The translations under genes were made by a program, and so were the position numbers. DNA of 64,000 nt from assembly GCA_023897205.1 (NCBI GenBank), contig JAHWDD010000002.1, forward strand, positions 2,108,001 through 2,172,000, read 5' to 3'. Positions 35,201-44,108 of this stretch are shown here, piece after piece. The notes beneath the pieces were generated by a model. The model was given only the letters and a program-made list of their open reading frames with translations, was not told the DNA's origin and made no database searches. Position 1 is the first letter of the stretch. Every line of letters begins with the position of its first letter. This stretch comes from Exophiala sp. HKRS030. Its lineage: Eukaryota; Ascomycota; Eurotiomycetes; Chaetothyriales; Herpotrichiellaceae.

Positions 35201-35597
35201 CAATCCGGTCGTTGTACCTGATTTGCATACTCTGCAGATCTTAGTGAACGCAGCGCTAGCAGAAAAGGAGGCCGAGCATGAACTTTCCAGCGAAACACGC
35301 ACCGAGCTTGACGACCTCCTTGCATGGGCCACGGCGTTGGCGAAAAGTTGGGGTTTGTCATCAGATGACATTGAAACAGAATTGAATATTCCTGTGGCCT
35401 TCCATTCCTGGTTACTTTCGCCGTACCCAGGCCTCAACAAGAAGCGACAGCGCTTTATGGACAGGCATGGAGCACTGAATGTTTCTGACTATTTCAGGAG
35501 AGGGCTACTGGTCCCCAGATCACCTTCGGTTAGGTATGGATCAATGAAGTCAGGAAATGTACGAGGACCATCAACGTCCAAGGTTGAAGGAACATGA
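32265..35597 (+). CDS. Large, mainly helical, probably mitochondrial protein, function unknown
   Basis: Single exon, about 1,110 residues from the first ATG at 32265 (the open frame starts earlier only with GTG). The N-terminus (MRRWFEQSRFRRHLHCFARRS) is strongly basic and amphipathic, fitting a mitochondrial presequence. The body is a long series of helices with short hydrophobic repeats (WIEFILWCCVEGGYPSAGARIIRSL, FWHQVLQAYIESHRATKAVDVLTRI, LLRALVNAQIHFCAWDDVSFLLRQL), which look like helical-hairpin repeats of the PPR/TPR kind, although spacing is irregular. A low-complexity acidic region (about 905-990) precedes a C-terminal helical segment. I infer a mitochondrial RNA-processing or assembly factor, weakly. 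No domain can be named with certainty. Confidence 0.75.
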   Translation: MRRWFEQSRFRRHLHCFARRSEYPPKPVSHSDIYLPSNTPSPSHVSTFRTRPLSPVRLPKPHALPATSRDLGVQSAQTQRWAWGFSRGYTRVTKAQKKKPEYWISLLESFLSKDVGLSFRGDARTDFDERKDFDDVLKILQDAKSFTGVDLLAFMVLGQGRHKAVVCLVEILLKPAESLPGSSVEQTLPSNIAWPQFSFSKLVKQPIELDAASHVKRQSMSNAHLNWDSNVGETGYERVMPLLWQSLAELIIASIRQSPEDAKRIMHTVLLILAKIHHVDLIPSAVYTYAMPKAPTNIQQSPILSLLNSRILSTLSDAVWQAQQEDELARAAAGDSSRQDLTYDEALPGGRFRLKLRELGPEVWIEFILWCCVEGGYPSAGARIIRSLHRDTEYPWSAVHWTTSGQNTEKSTPSIDWDRVRRRPGGTVGGFEAYSREDPFVQMQPRTISAEVVLALTDCLINSVDSFSFRSTTGIEKKISDVLSFLEPHCLAPAYFDYLAVRLLQTENFGLRTGPHGLENWALTVSHLHSLRTMKDRPFQKPSLSYDYILQHTLFQAGFWHQVLQAYIESHRATKAVDVLTRIQQLVDTSKLEAIGEFMSGVGRSQDGFFTSRPAKRHTEYIDSHGQIPEYKLLLIINLVTSAKLFGLSDWLLHSSDVDGPLIPVEVRGRPSIASGLSRHAIAKDDLFLLRSVIEQSARSDRKPTVNLLRALVNAQIHFCAWDDVSFLLRQLKSSETGGYSPSIVANLAASILQLEVESTIQQRDGATQDLLQAEELLVDILSGRFNGPASDFTVLQRKFFRQQVKSLLHVLQAIPDSSLGDLVAPYLDKYPVGNLPQLTRATFNVIFSAIVEVKGALEGRRIWEIFCTPNGWVSPSNDNTKDHVQPSEFEDSAEPAELSSTLSTNSPADDWSGLPLSTSDEVPRDETIEVDSGFSDPQAGQQNAELSLPTGLGIENDRSEVPFVSSGNDATSASGFQTNPVVVPDLHTLQILVNAALAEKEAEHELSSETRTELDDLLAWATALAKSWGLSSDDIETELNIPVAFHSWLLSPYPGLNKKRQRFMDRHGALNVSDYFRRGLLVPRSPSVRYGSMKSGNVRGPSTSKVEGT

Positions 35598-36367
35598 TTT
35601 TGGCCCTCCAACGATGACTTGTTGTATTATACTATGTGTATGTGTATGTTTATATATATCTAGCGATGAATATGTCATACGACAAGGGCTTGATTGCAAA
35701 GAGGTGTACTGCGTACGGAGTTGTTGCTTGGTTTTCGTACGAGCTCGAGTATTTGTGGCCATTTTTTAACAAGGCGAAGTCGGAGAATCCAGGATTGGGA
35801 GATCAACCATTGTTGATACGTACGGAGTACCTACCTAATGTCTTTAAAGGAGCTTGAAGGGATGGAATTGCTCTGTACGGTACGGAGGGCCAGAACCATC
35901 TACAGTACTACATCTCCATCTCATCTCCAAGGGACTTGTATATTTTGGTGGCGGAGGATAGACGCCACGACCACCAACGGCTTACCTAGTCCGTACTTGG
36001 TACCACTTTTGACCCCAAACTGTGCGTCGAATTGTACACTACACGAGTGCGAGTACCCAGGTAGGAACTATTAGCATGCGTTGGCTTGGGGAGGCCTGAC
36101 TCTTTGACTCGCTAATCTTCTGATTTTCTTGACTTGAGGGGTAAGTCTGGGCTTGGGTTACAGTATGTTGATTGACGTTTTGCTAAATCCAAGGAGTCGT
36201 GTGTGTATACAGACCACTCGCCCCTCCCATGGTGTCCGGACGGCAAGTCCTGTAAGTGATACTGGTTTCAAGACTTCACTTTGACTGTGGTCATACGAAC
36301 GTTGATCTCATCAAGAGAGAGAGAAAGACGGAACAATACCCCTACCATCACCATCAGTTTCCAGTTC
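35598..36367. other. Intergenic region rich in the TACGGAGTA word
   Basis: About 770 bp between two plus-strand genes. No gene seen; see the separate repeat entry at 35714-35886. Confidence 0.5.
35714..35886. repeat. Cluster of TACGGAGTA-type words
   Basis: One exact copy (35821-35829) and close variants at 35714-35722 (last base differs) and near 35878-35886. Exact copies elsewhere are at 3515, 13182, 18577, 22748, 29053, 39120, 42179 and 42428. Confidence 0.6.
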
Positions 36368-37492
36368 ATGGCATCATCTACTACGGTCACAACCAGTACA
36401 AGCAAAATGCCACCGATAATACTTTTCAACTCTAGTACGACGGTCATAGGTCGACGTCTGGACTGGTACCTCACCATCCGTGGTGTCCCGTTTTACCTCT
36501 GTCAGGTCGACAACGTGATGCCACGTCCGGTCCTCGGACGGTTGGGGGTGAGGTACCGTCGAATACCGATCCTGGCCGTCGGTCGTGACGTGTATTGCGA
36601 TTCGCGATGCATCATACGAATGTTGGAAGAGAGATACACCGGTACCGCCGGTACCACCATTCCACGGCTAGGGGCAGATCCGACGGCACACCCTTACGAA
36701 GCCGCGATCGAACGAGTTCTGGAAACTTGGGCGTTGGAGGTTTTGTTCTTGAGGACAGGCTCGCTGGTCACCTACGATTATTTTGTCGCTCAAAGTCGAG
36801 AGTTCATCGAGGATCGAAAACAGCTCACCGGGTGGACGACCACGAAAGAAGGCATGGCTGGAAAAATCCCAGATGCTCAGACGTCAACCAGAATCACACT
36901 CGAGATTTTGGACGGTATGTTGAGTGACGGTAGACAGTTTTTGGGGACCGTTGACGACCGACAGAGGCCCGGCCTGGCTGATGTACATGTCGGTTGGGTA
37001 TTCGATTGGTTGTACAGAGGTCAAGGAAAAGGTAGTATGAAGAATGCTTACCCAGAATTGTTGGATCAAAATCAAAATGCTAGGGTCGTGGCTTGGGTCA
37101 AGAGGATCAATGAGGCTGTTGAAGATAAAAAGAAACAAAAGACAACAAGTCATCCGGACAACTCCTCATCGGGTCGTTTTCCTCTGTATCCGATACGTAA
37201 AATTGACGAGGACCAAGCAGTCAAAATGATCGAAGAGGCTGAGTTTTGGGAAGAAGAAACCCTACAAATGGTTCGGTGGGATCCTACAAATCTCCAAAAC
37301 GAAAAAGGTGTCGAGGTCGATCTTTACACGACCGACTTACCTAGTGGGTTCCAGAACAAGGATACTGGAGAGTTGGTGGGACTGACGGCCGAAAAGGTCA
37401 CCATCGTGACGAAAACAAAAAACGGAGTCAGTGTTCGCATCCACTATCCTCGAAGTAACGTCAAGGTCGCAAGGGCGAAGAGTATGTTGTGA
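36368..37492 (+). CDS. Glutathione S-transferase-like protein with atypical C-terminal extension
   Basis: Single exon, about 374 residues from the ATG at 36368 (a second Met lies at 36407). The N-terminal 80 residues match a GST thioredoxin-like fold: PIILFNSSTTVIGRRLDWYL, then strand VPFYLCQVDN, the cis-Pro region RRIPILAVGRDVYCDSRCIIRMLEERY with the DSRCI motif in the place of the glutathione gamma-glutamyl contact (E/D-S). An all-helical C-terminal domain follows (ERVLETWALEVLFL, GLADVHVGWVFDWLY). The last about 100 residues are an extra domain rich in Lys/Glu and short strands. The catalytic Ser/Tyr/Cys position is unclear, so transferase activity is uncertain. It converges tail-to-tail with the transporter gene, 78 bp apart. 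Confidence 0.75.
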   Translation: MASSTTVTTSTSKMPPIILFNSSTTVIGRRLDWYLTIRGVPFYLCQVDNVMPRPVLGRLGVRYRRIPILAVGRDVYCDSRCIIRMLEERYTGTAGTTIPRLGADPTAHPYEAAIERVLETWALEVLFLRTGSLVTYDYFVAQSREFIEDRKQLTGWTTTKEGMAGKIPDAQTSTRITLEILDGMLSDGRQFLGTVDDRQRPGLADVHVGWVFDWLYRGQGKGSMKNAYPELLDQNQNARVVAWVKRINEAVEDKKKQKTTSHPDNSSSGRFPLYPIRKIDEDQAVKMIEEAEFWEEETLQMVRWDPTNLQNEKGVEVDLYTTDLPSGFQNKDTGELVGLTAEKVTIVTKTKNGVSVRIHYPRSNVKVARAKSML

Positions 37493-37570
37493 AATCAGGC
37501 CGAGAAGAAACGAATTCTATACCTCTCAAGTAAATCTATATATAACTCATTATTATGTCGAGGTCAAGAC

Positions 37571-38925
37571 TCAACCCCCACTGACGCAAACGCACTTTTC
37601 TGGATCTTCTCCCCTGGATTCCACCTTTGCCATCCTTTCCGGATGATAATTGTCCTCGTCCTTGCCCAGAAACAGGACGTCCTTTCTCCAAACGGCGCGC
37701 ACGTGGTGGTACAAAACGAATAGGTAGGTCAGGGCCAAACAAATCGTCATGGCCGACCCGACCCACAGTACCCCTTGACTTTTCAGGCTTCGGCCGATGT
37801 TGATGGTGGCCAGGGCGAAGCCGGTGTTGGGGAAGACAAAGGCCCACCAGTTGAGATGGAACCTGAACTTGCCCCTGGCGGCGACGCAACTGATGACGCC
37901 GAGGCAGAAGAACCAGAACGAAAGGCTCCACACGAACACGGCGACCATGAGGGACAGCACCTGCACGATCTGCGCGGTGACGGCGTCCGGGCCGAAATAG
38001 TCGTAGCCGGCGGCGGCCGGGTAGTGCCTGGCCAGCTCGATGATGGCGAGGGCCGTGAAACTGGGGGGGCCGACGGCGATGAACATGGCGGGGCGGCTCG
38101 CGGGAGAAGGCAACCCGTACATGATCATGCGGCGCACGTAGCTGGCGTACATGCCCATGGACACGAGCATCCCGAGACCTTGGGCCGTCAGCCCTCCAAA
38201 GAGCATCGGCATGGCGTACTTGGCCGGTTGGGTGGGGATGCCGGCGCTGGCGATGGTGCCGCACAGCATGAAGGGGAACATGGGCAGATCCCAGGCCGGG
38301 GTCATGTCTTGGATGCGCAGGCGAGGGTTGGTGAAGAGGACGAGGTAGGCGCACACGGCGATCACGTAGGTGGTGGCAAAGTACGTCCAGAAGAGGACGC
38401 GGTAGGTGGTGACGAGCCACGGTCCGCAGGAAGGGATGGCGTAGTGCGCCAGGCAGGTGATGATGCTCGCCAGGCTGAGGAAGGATGTGCCGAAGAAGAG
38501 AGACTCTGTGGGATGGGCCAGACTGGCTTTTAAAGTGCCGGGCCAGTGGATGAAGCGGTACGTGATTGACCCGGCGATCAGGGTGAAGATGACCAGGTCG
38601 AAGATGAAGAGGATCTTGCCGATGGTGAGGAGACCGGTGAACGAGTGAGGTTGATTATCCGGGGCGACGAGAAGGGCGAGACCGCCTGTCGCCATGGGGA
38701 ATGTGAACCATGCCTGTATATGGAGGGTGAGTAAGTGAAGCCCAAGGAAATACGCGTTGAGGGAGAGGATGGAAGACGGACCCATGTTAGATGTTTGAGG
38801 CGTGCAAGGCCTTGTTCGGACGTTGGCACGTTACGATTCTCTTTGGGATCGAACATGTCATCGTTGGAATTGGAATTAGACGCTTCGGCTTCGACGCTTC
38901 TGTTGGTGGTGATGACATGGATCAT
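37571..38925 (-). CDS. Mae1-type C4-dicarboxylate/malate transporter (TDT family)
   Basis: Exons 38925-38782 and 38713-37571 with a 68-bp intron, about 428 residues. The splice joins LARLKHLTW to AWFTFPMATGGLALLVAP, giving the diagnostic first helix of the tellurite-resistance/dicarboxylate transporter family (H-x-x-W-A-W-F-T-x-x-M-A-T-G-G). About ten membrane helices follow, including TYRVLFWTYFATTYVIAVCAYLVLF, PMFPFMLCGTIAS, PPSFTALAIIELA and FHLNWWAFVFPNTGFALAT. Fission yeast Mae1 imports malate and succinate; related Ssu1 exports sulfite. The first-helix sequence favours the Mae1 branch. Plasma membrane is expected. The donor (GTCCGT) is non-optimal, but the alternative start at 38785 lies inside the intron and would lose the conserved HLTW. 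The coding region is GC-rich, which creates long spurious antisense frames. Confidence 0.87.
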
Positions 38926-40040
38926 TGGTGCTTTGATTGTAGATGTTGAGAGAAAAAGAATTGAATGGTGATCGGTCGACTTGACTTGATGTGCACATGT
39001 GGTGGTGTTGAGGTGAAAGACCCTGTAGACATGGTTTCAGATCAAAGAAGCGTTTGTTCTCAGTCCATTTTTCGGTGTCAATTATTCAAAAGAGAAAACC
39101 AGTCTTTCATTTATGCCTGTACTCCGTAGTTCCGTGACGATTCCGAGCAACTCTTATCTTTTTTGTAGTGTTACTATTGTTACATGTGAAAACATGTGAT
39201 GTTTTGAAACAGCGGAGGCTAGCGAGACCCATTGAACAGTGCACATTCAATACATCAGGTAAGGTAAAACGTTCGAGTTGGGCACTGGTCTTGGCCCCCC
39301 AATCACCAATGTCACAACCTCGCTAGGCATCATCCAAGTGCCCAATGGTGGCAACGGGGGCTTGTTATAGGGGGCCGCCAAGGGGAATCTTCTAGGCCTC
39401 TTCTTGCCTAGAACTCTGAGCTATTTCGGCTCACTTCCTCCGAATTGTTCCTGAATCCTTCACAGCCACCCGATACTTGTACAAATCAGGCACTTCTAAA
39501 CAAACAGCCAAATACTTTTTTTTTCTCACCTCGAGTTTGGTGATTGTCTCGAGAATCACCATCTTTAATCATCACGTTTTTCCTTGTATAGCCACAAGGA
39601 ATCATTTTCTGAACCACAATGTATGACGGTGACATTGACACCTCTGTCCTTATCCGTGAGTGGTTTGCATGGCGCCCATACAGTATGTTTGAGCCCTTGA
39701 ACCGGTGAGAGTGCTTTTAGTAGTGGTAAGTACACGTTATCTACCTGCAAGTTTCCCATCCAAGGCAAGTACATGTTCGATTGTTCTGTCCGAAGTAATC
39801 AGAGAGGCTCTCAATGGTTTCTCACAAGAGCAAACCCAGTCCCTGAGCCATTGTGCTCGTGCAATGGATCCCCCTTTACGGAGCACATCATGAGAATCTG
39901 CGCATTGTTCCTTCTCAGTGTTGACACTGTCCGTTCGTTTATTCGTTTGTCTTCTTCACAAAGAGGGGACTTCCCCATCGCCATCTCACGCTTATTGTCG
40001 TCCGACTCGCCTGCCTACAAGAGCCACATCCACGTGCACA
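38926..40040. other. Intergenic region with TACTCCGTA word
   Basis: About 1.1 kb. A TACTCCGTA word lies at 39120-39128. The frame of the next gene's second exon stays open upstream to an ATG at 39773, an alternative start discussed with that gene. Confidence 0.45.
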
Positions 40041-40795
40041 ATGGCGGCAGCAACATACTCTCACGAAAAGTACATGGCCTTGAAAGACCTCAAAACGTAA
40101 GTACGCCATTCTGTCCCAGTGGGAAAACAAGAAACGTTGCTCTGAACCCCAAGTACAGTGCCCATGAAATATTCATTGCCCTTGCAGGCCACGAATTCGT
40201 CCAAACAATCGCCAAACCACTCCTCCAGCAGACCAGATGCCATCAGACCTGGGGTGTCACGTTGCTCTACCGTGCGTACGACCTTTCACCAACTGAAACA
40301 CTTGTCAAGTGCGCCGACGCCGCCACACCGTACCAAATACTCCACAAAAAGGACGATGACCCTTCGATTGATCTCAAAATCCGCAAAAGGATGCTCGCTA
40401 CTGATCTCATGGGCCAGCCAGGCATCTACGTGCCTGTGGAATTCGAGGTCTACCAAGAACAACACGAGTCGATTGACAACAGGACCGAGACGCCGGATAC
40501 TCTTACCACCTCCACATTTCAGGACGAATTCGCACGCGAGACCTGTTTGGCTGGTTTGGACGGGGTCTTGGGCCTTGCTACGTGGCCGCACACTCCTGTC
40601 AGACCTGACTTCGTGGTACAGTTGGAGCGCATCGAAGATCAGGCCGTAGTGTACTATGACCACGGTGAGTTTGGTTTTGAGAGCCTCGTGGATGCTGTGC
40701 AGACTGGATGGTTTTGGTGGAATAGGGACCCCGACGCGATGGAGGCCAAGGTTTGGACGGCGGACAGACGAGTCAAAAAGCGAAAGTACACGTGA
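40041..40795 (+). CDS. Uncharacterised soluble protein
   Basis: Preferred model: exons 40041-40096 and 40159-40795 with a 62-bp intron (GTAAGT...TACAG), about 230 residues, starting MAAATYSHEKYMALKDLKT. The product is a compact alpha/beta protein: FVQTIAKPLLQQTRCHQTWGVTLLYRAYDLSPTE, YVPVEFEVYQEQ, and a C-terminal segment YYDHGEFGFESLVDAVQTGWFW. An alternative is the uninterrupted 340-codon frame from ATG 39773 to the same stop. The spliced form is favoured because its start looks protein-like and the splice sites are strong consensus. I recognise no family. Confidence 0.6.
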
Positions 40796-40971
40796 GGTTC
40801 ACGGGAGGACGATCATGTACAAGGTCTCCTTGGGAGATGCTTGCTATCGAAACGATGGAGAGTCCATCCTCGCCCATACACGAATGTGGAGGAAACAGAG
40901 CATATCACGGGTAACTAATACAGGAAAACGAGACAAGATCCTACAGGTATCGACCAGAAACCCATGTCCCA

Positions 40972-41768
40972 TTACTTCTTCTGGCTCCTTGTCCGCGACC
41001 CAACACCCTCGGTGGACCGAGGTGTAGGGTCCTTTTTGGACTTTGAAGCCGCACCCTCCCCTTTCTTGGGCCGTCCAGCCTTTGTCTTGTCACCGTCATC
41101 CTTCTTCTGTTTCTTTGCGGCATTATCTGTCTTGCCGCCGGGCCGGACAGTCTTGCCCTCGGCGTTCTCATCAAGACCGCCGTCCTTGTTTTTGTTCTTG
41201 TTGTCGCCGTTCTTTTCGGCCTCGTCGTGTTTCCTCTTGTCTCCGGCCTTTTTGTCCTTGTCCTCGTCTTTGCCGCCGCCGCCGCCGCCGGCACCACCGC
41301 CTGACCCGTTCGCCTTGGATTCGACATTCAGTTCGGACGCCTTCTTGACCACGTTATTTCCCGATCGCTCGACCTTGACAGCCGGGTTGTTTGGTTCCGC
41401 ATTCTTCTTGATCTTGTTGCCACGCTTGGACGTGATGGAGACCTCTCCTTCGTGTTTCTTCTCGGCTACTGTGCCTCCTGGTGCGCCTCCACCCCAGTTC
41501 CATGAGACTACGACAGAGTGTTGTGTCAGCGAATTGGGGGTTCTTGTCATGCATTTGGTCATCAATCCAAGAGGGCTGGAAACCCGTTCACGATGCGCTC
41601 TACCGGACACTTCACATTACATTCAACGCCGACACACTCAGCATCAAGCATTTACAGCAAGGCATCTCTGCTGTGTGGACGAAGGCAATTCTCGTCTGTG
41701 TACGGTCGAAAAACGCGTAGGGAATCACACGTACCTTTGTCTCCTTTCTCGGGTTCATCAGAAGGCAT
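40972..41768 (-). CDS. Hva1_TUDOR-domain protein with Lys/Asp-rich tail
   Basis: Exons 41768-41735 and 41507-40972 around a 227-bp intron, about 189 residues. The tiny first exon encodes MPSDEPEKGDK, and the splice yields KVSWNWGGGAPGGTVAEKK, the start of the Hva1 Tudor-like domain (residues about 10-70; ITSKRGNKIKKNAEPNNPAV and VERSGNNVVKKASEL follow). The domain name comes from a hypervirulence-associated Cryptococcus protein; its molecular role is not settled. A Gly run (about residues 78-88, from a GGC/GCC repeat) and a highly charged Lys/Asp/Glu/Asn tail with basic clusters make up the rest, suggesting nuclear location or nucleic-acid association, inferred. A longer frame starting upstream in the intron (to 41610) was rejected because it lacks the conserved start. 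Confidence 0.82.
41271..41300 (-). repeat. GGC/GCC triplet run coding for Gly
   Basis: About seven tandem triplets in the Hva1-Tudor gene encode a polyglycine linker. Confidence 0.8.
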
Positions 41769-42625
41769 AACTTCCGAGTGACGTCAGCGAGTCGATTGGC
41801 TTGTCTCAGTCGCAAGTCGGGACGAAGAAACTCGAATTATGGCCTTCGCAACAGCAATGGGATCAGAATAATGACAAGAGTACTCAAAGTATTTACTTGA
41901 TAGGAGAGAAGAAAGGGGGAATTCAAGAAGAAAAAAAAAGAAGAACAAATAGAGAGGGAAAAAAAAACAGGGAAGCTCGAGGGAAGCATGTCTCGCGCGC
42001 CCGCGCCAGCGCCTGTGATGCGTACACCCAGTGTTTTTGCACCCATGCCAGGGCAATGGTTGCTGTGAGGTTGCCGCCCCAGCCTCCCTCCCCCCTCCCC
42101 GTAAAATCCACCTCGAAGCTAGCTACCAGGAGGAGAAAGGAGAGATGAGGCAAAAGCCTAAAATAAAATCAAGCATATTACGGAGTAGATTTGGTGCGAA
42201 AGGACATTTTCAATTTCCTAGCCGATGATGACGTAGAGGAGGCAGCAGATGGTTGTTATGTTGCATTACGCTATTCCCGTATCCCCTACCGTATAGCAAT
42301 ACCACATCCAGCCCCCAAATGACTTGCACTCACAACAAATGCTTACAACTTCAAGTTCGTGTTGCATGTTATATCCGTAATCCAGCAAGATATTTAGGCA
42401 CGTCAACTTTCACATGTTGCTATACTCTACGGAGTATGACATTTCGATGTCATGGAGAGTTGTGCAACGGGAAGTACAAGTCAATGCTTCTGGAAGGACG
42501 GGCCTTTTAGCAGCCATGAGATTCACCATGTGGAGCCCACAATGGTACCTGATCATTCTTCTACATGAAATCCGCCGCTATCAACACAACGTCGTCGTGG
42601 TGAAACGACACCATGGGTACATTGA
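41769..42625. other. Intergenic region with purine tract and two TACGGAGTA words
   Basis: Upstream of the Hva1-Tudor gene (minus). It holds a long purine-rich tract of A/G at about 41909-41976 (C/T-rich on the transcribed sense of the minus-strand gene) and TACGGAGTA at 42179-42187 and 42428-42436. No gene seen. Confidence 0.55.
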
Positions 42626-43010
42626 TCAGTTGGGACCACCGGCAACACGGCTGCTTCCGTCCTCGGGACCTGGAAGACCCTCCTCGTCTCCTGGCTCACG
42701 ATAGTTCTTGGTAGCACCACGAGTACGTTCGTCGACGATGTTACCTTGGTCGATGGCATCGGTATCGTCACGGGCTACAGTTAAACGTTAGCCCACAGTT
42801 CCGACGAGTGCTTGGAAACAACTAACCTAATTGCTCGTCCGAATCGGCATTGTTGGGGTCGATTGGATCTTCGACAGGAGCTTCATCATTCTGAACCGGG
42901 ATGTGGCTTTGTCCAGTTCGTGACTTGTAATCATTTTGGGTAGTGTCTGCACCGCTGGCACCTTCGATGCTGTCAGCGCCGGGCGTATAGTCGTCTTGTG
43001 GGGCGGACAT
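42626..43010 (-). CDS. Small acidic protein with CHZ-like histone-chaperone motif
   Basis: Exons 43010-42827 and 42774-42626, 52-bp intron, about 110 residues. The splice joins SDEQL to ARDDTDAIDQGNIVDERTRG. The IDxxNI...RTRG pattern resembles the CHZ motif of the yeast H2A.Z chaperone Chz1 (IDxSNII...RRTRG), and similar short fungal proteins carry this annotation. The protein is very acidic and polar and starts MSAPQDDYTPGADSIEG, so it is likely disordered and nuclear, binding H2A-H2B-type histones through the motif. This is inferred; a stress-related hydrophilin role is an alternative. It is one of the smallest genes here and too short in each exon to stand out alone. Confidence 0.72.
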
Positions 43011-44108
43011 GGTGATTGCTTATAATTGAATGAGCCGTTACCTAGAGGATGTTTTGTAATAGTGATCCGAATGGAAGGAGAGACAAAAGCACTGTTCTTA
43101 GAAACCGAGGGCTGGCATGTTTATATAGCTTATGTCGCACCCTGGTCATGCTTCCTCGAGCATGGCATGATAGCGGTACAACACCTCGCAGTGCAAGAGG
43201 TGTCGTCATGAAAGCACGAATCCGTCAGATACAGCATACCAGCATGCTTGTCTTCTCTTGAAATCATCGCTGGCCCCTTCATACGGGGTGGTGACGAAAC
43301 GATAAGCGCGCATTATCAGTCGGGCTCTGGGGGGGACAGAAAGACTCCATTCAAGGGACAAGGACGGTCAAATGGTTTGCAGTGGATCGATCTCTGGTGA
43401 CAACACAGGAATTTACCGGGATGGGCACCAGGAAGACGTAGGGAAGCGCAAGGCTGCACTGTGCTAAGGACCTGTCGACTTGAAATCTAAGACGTCAGTA
43501 CTTGCATCACTCGATTGACTCACCAATATAGAGGCATACTCCTCCTCCACTGTGGATTGAAGATCTCGCATCCGCAATGTAGTCATGCAAGCACTGTAGA
43601 TATCCGTGAAATCGAGATTAGTAGGATGATCAGGAACACGATCCACGGAAGAGTGACCCGGTGCTTTGTGGACGCGTTGAAGCCCATTTGGCTGAGACTC
43701 AGTTTGCGACCCAAGTTACCGTGGCAAACTACTCGTACGCCGACAAGAAATGTCAGAGAGAGTAATCAACCGCATCTCACAAGGCTCGAGGTGAAGCGCG
43801 GTAGACTCGTATGAGTACCCTTAGTTTGTGTAGCGTGTAGTGAGAGTGGGAGGAGGATAAATACTTTGGCACTGGTGTAATAGGAAGGAAGCAGTTGGTG
43901 TTCTGTTCCCGTGACTTCGCGTTCGCCTTCGCGTTCCTTCTTTTTTCGCGAGGTGCACGCACGGTCACAAAATAGATGAAGTGCGATGGGCAGTCTCCTT
44001 GCATGAGAACAACAATTATTGCCTGATGATACCCTTTTGAAGCAAAGATGTGACTGCTGGAGGGCTTTGGCTCTCCTTCTCTTTCGACTGTCCTCGCAGC
44101 GCCCAACG
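43011..44108. other. Divergent promoter region
   Basis: About 1.1 kb between the CHZ-motif gene (minus) and the Mus81 gene (plus). Apart from a TATA-like box at 43120-43127, I see no feature. Confidence 0.45.
43120..43127 (-). promoter_or_regulatory. TATA-like box of the CHZ-motif gene
   Basis: TATATAAA on the minus strand, about 110 bp upstream of the ATG at 43010. Confidence 0.45.

Noticed and set aside
37536..38533. Long open frames of 250-294 codons overlapping the Mae1-type transporter in other frames and on the opposite strand
   Set aside because: They are shadows of a GC-rich coding region; their products are His/Arg- or Gly/Glu/Asp-biased without domain signals, while the transporter frame has clear family motifs.
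40964..41770. 268-codon plus-strand frame across the Hva1-Tudor gene
   Set aside because: Product is Ser/Phe/Pro-biased, the mirror of the Lys/Asp/Gly-rich sense product.
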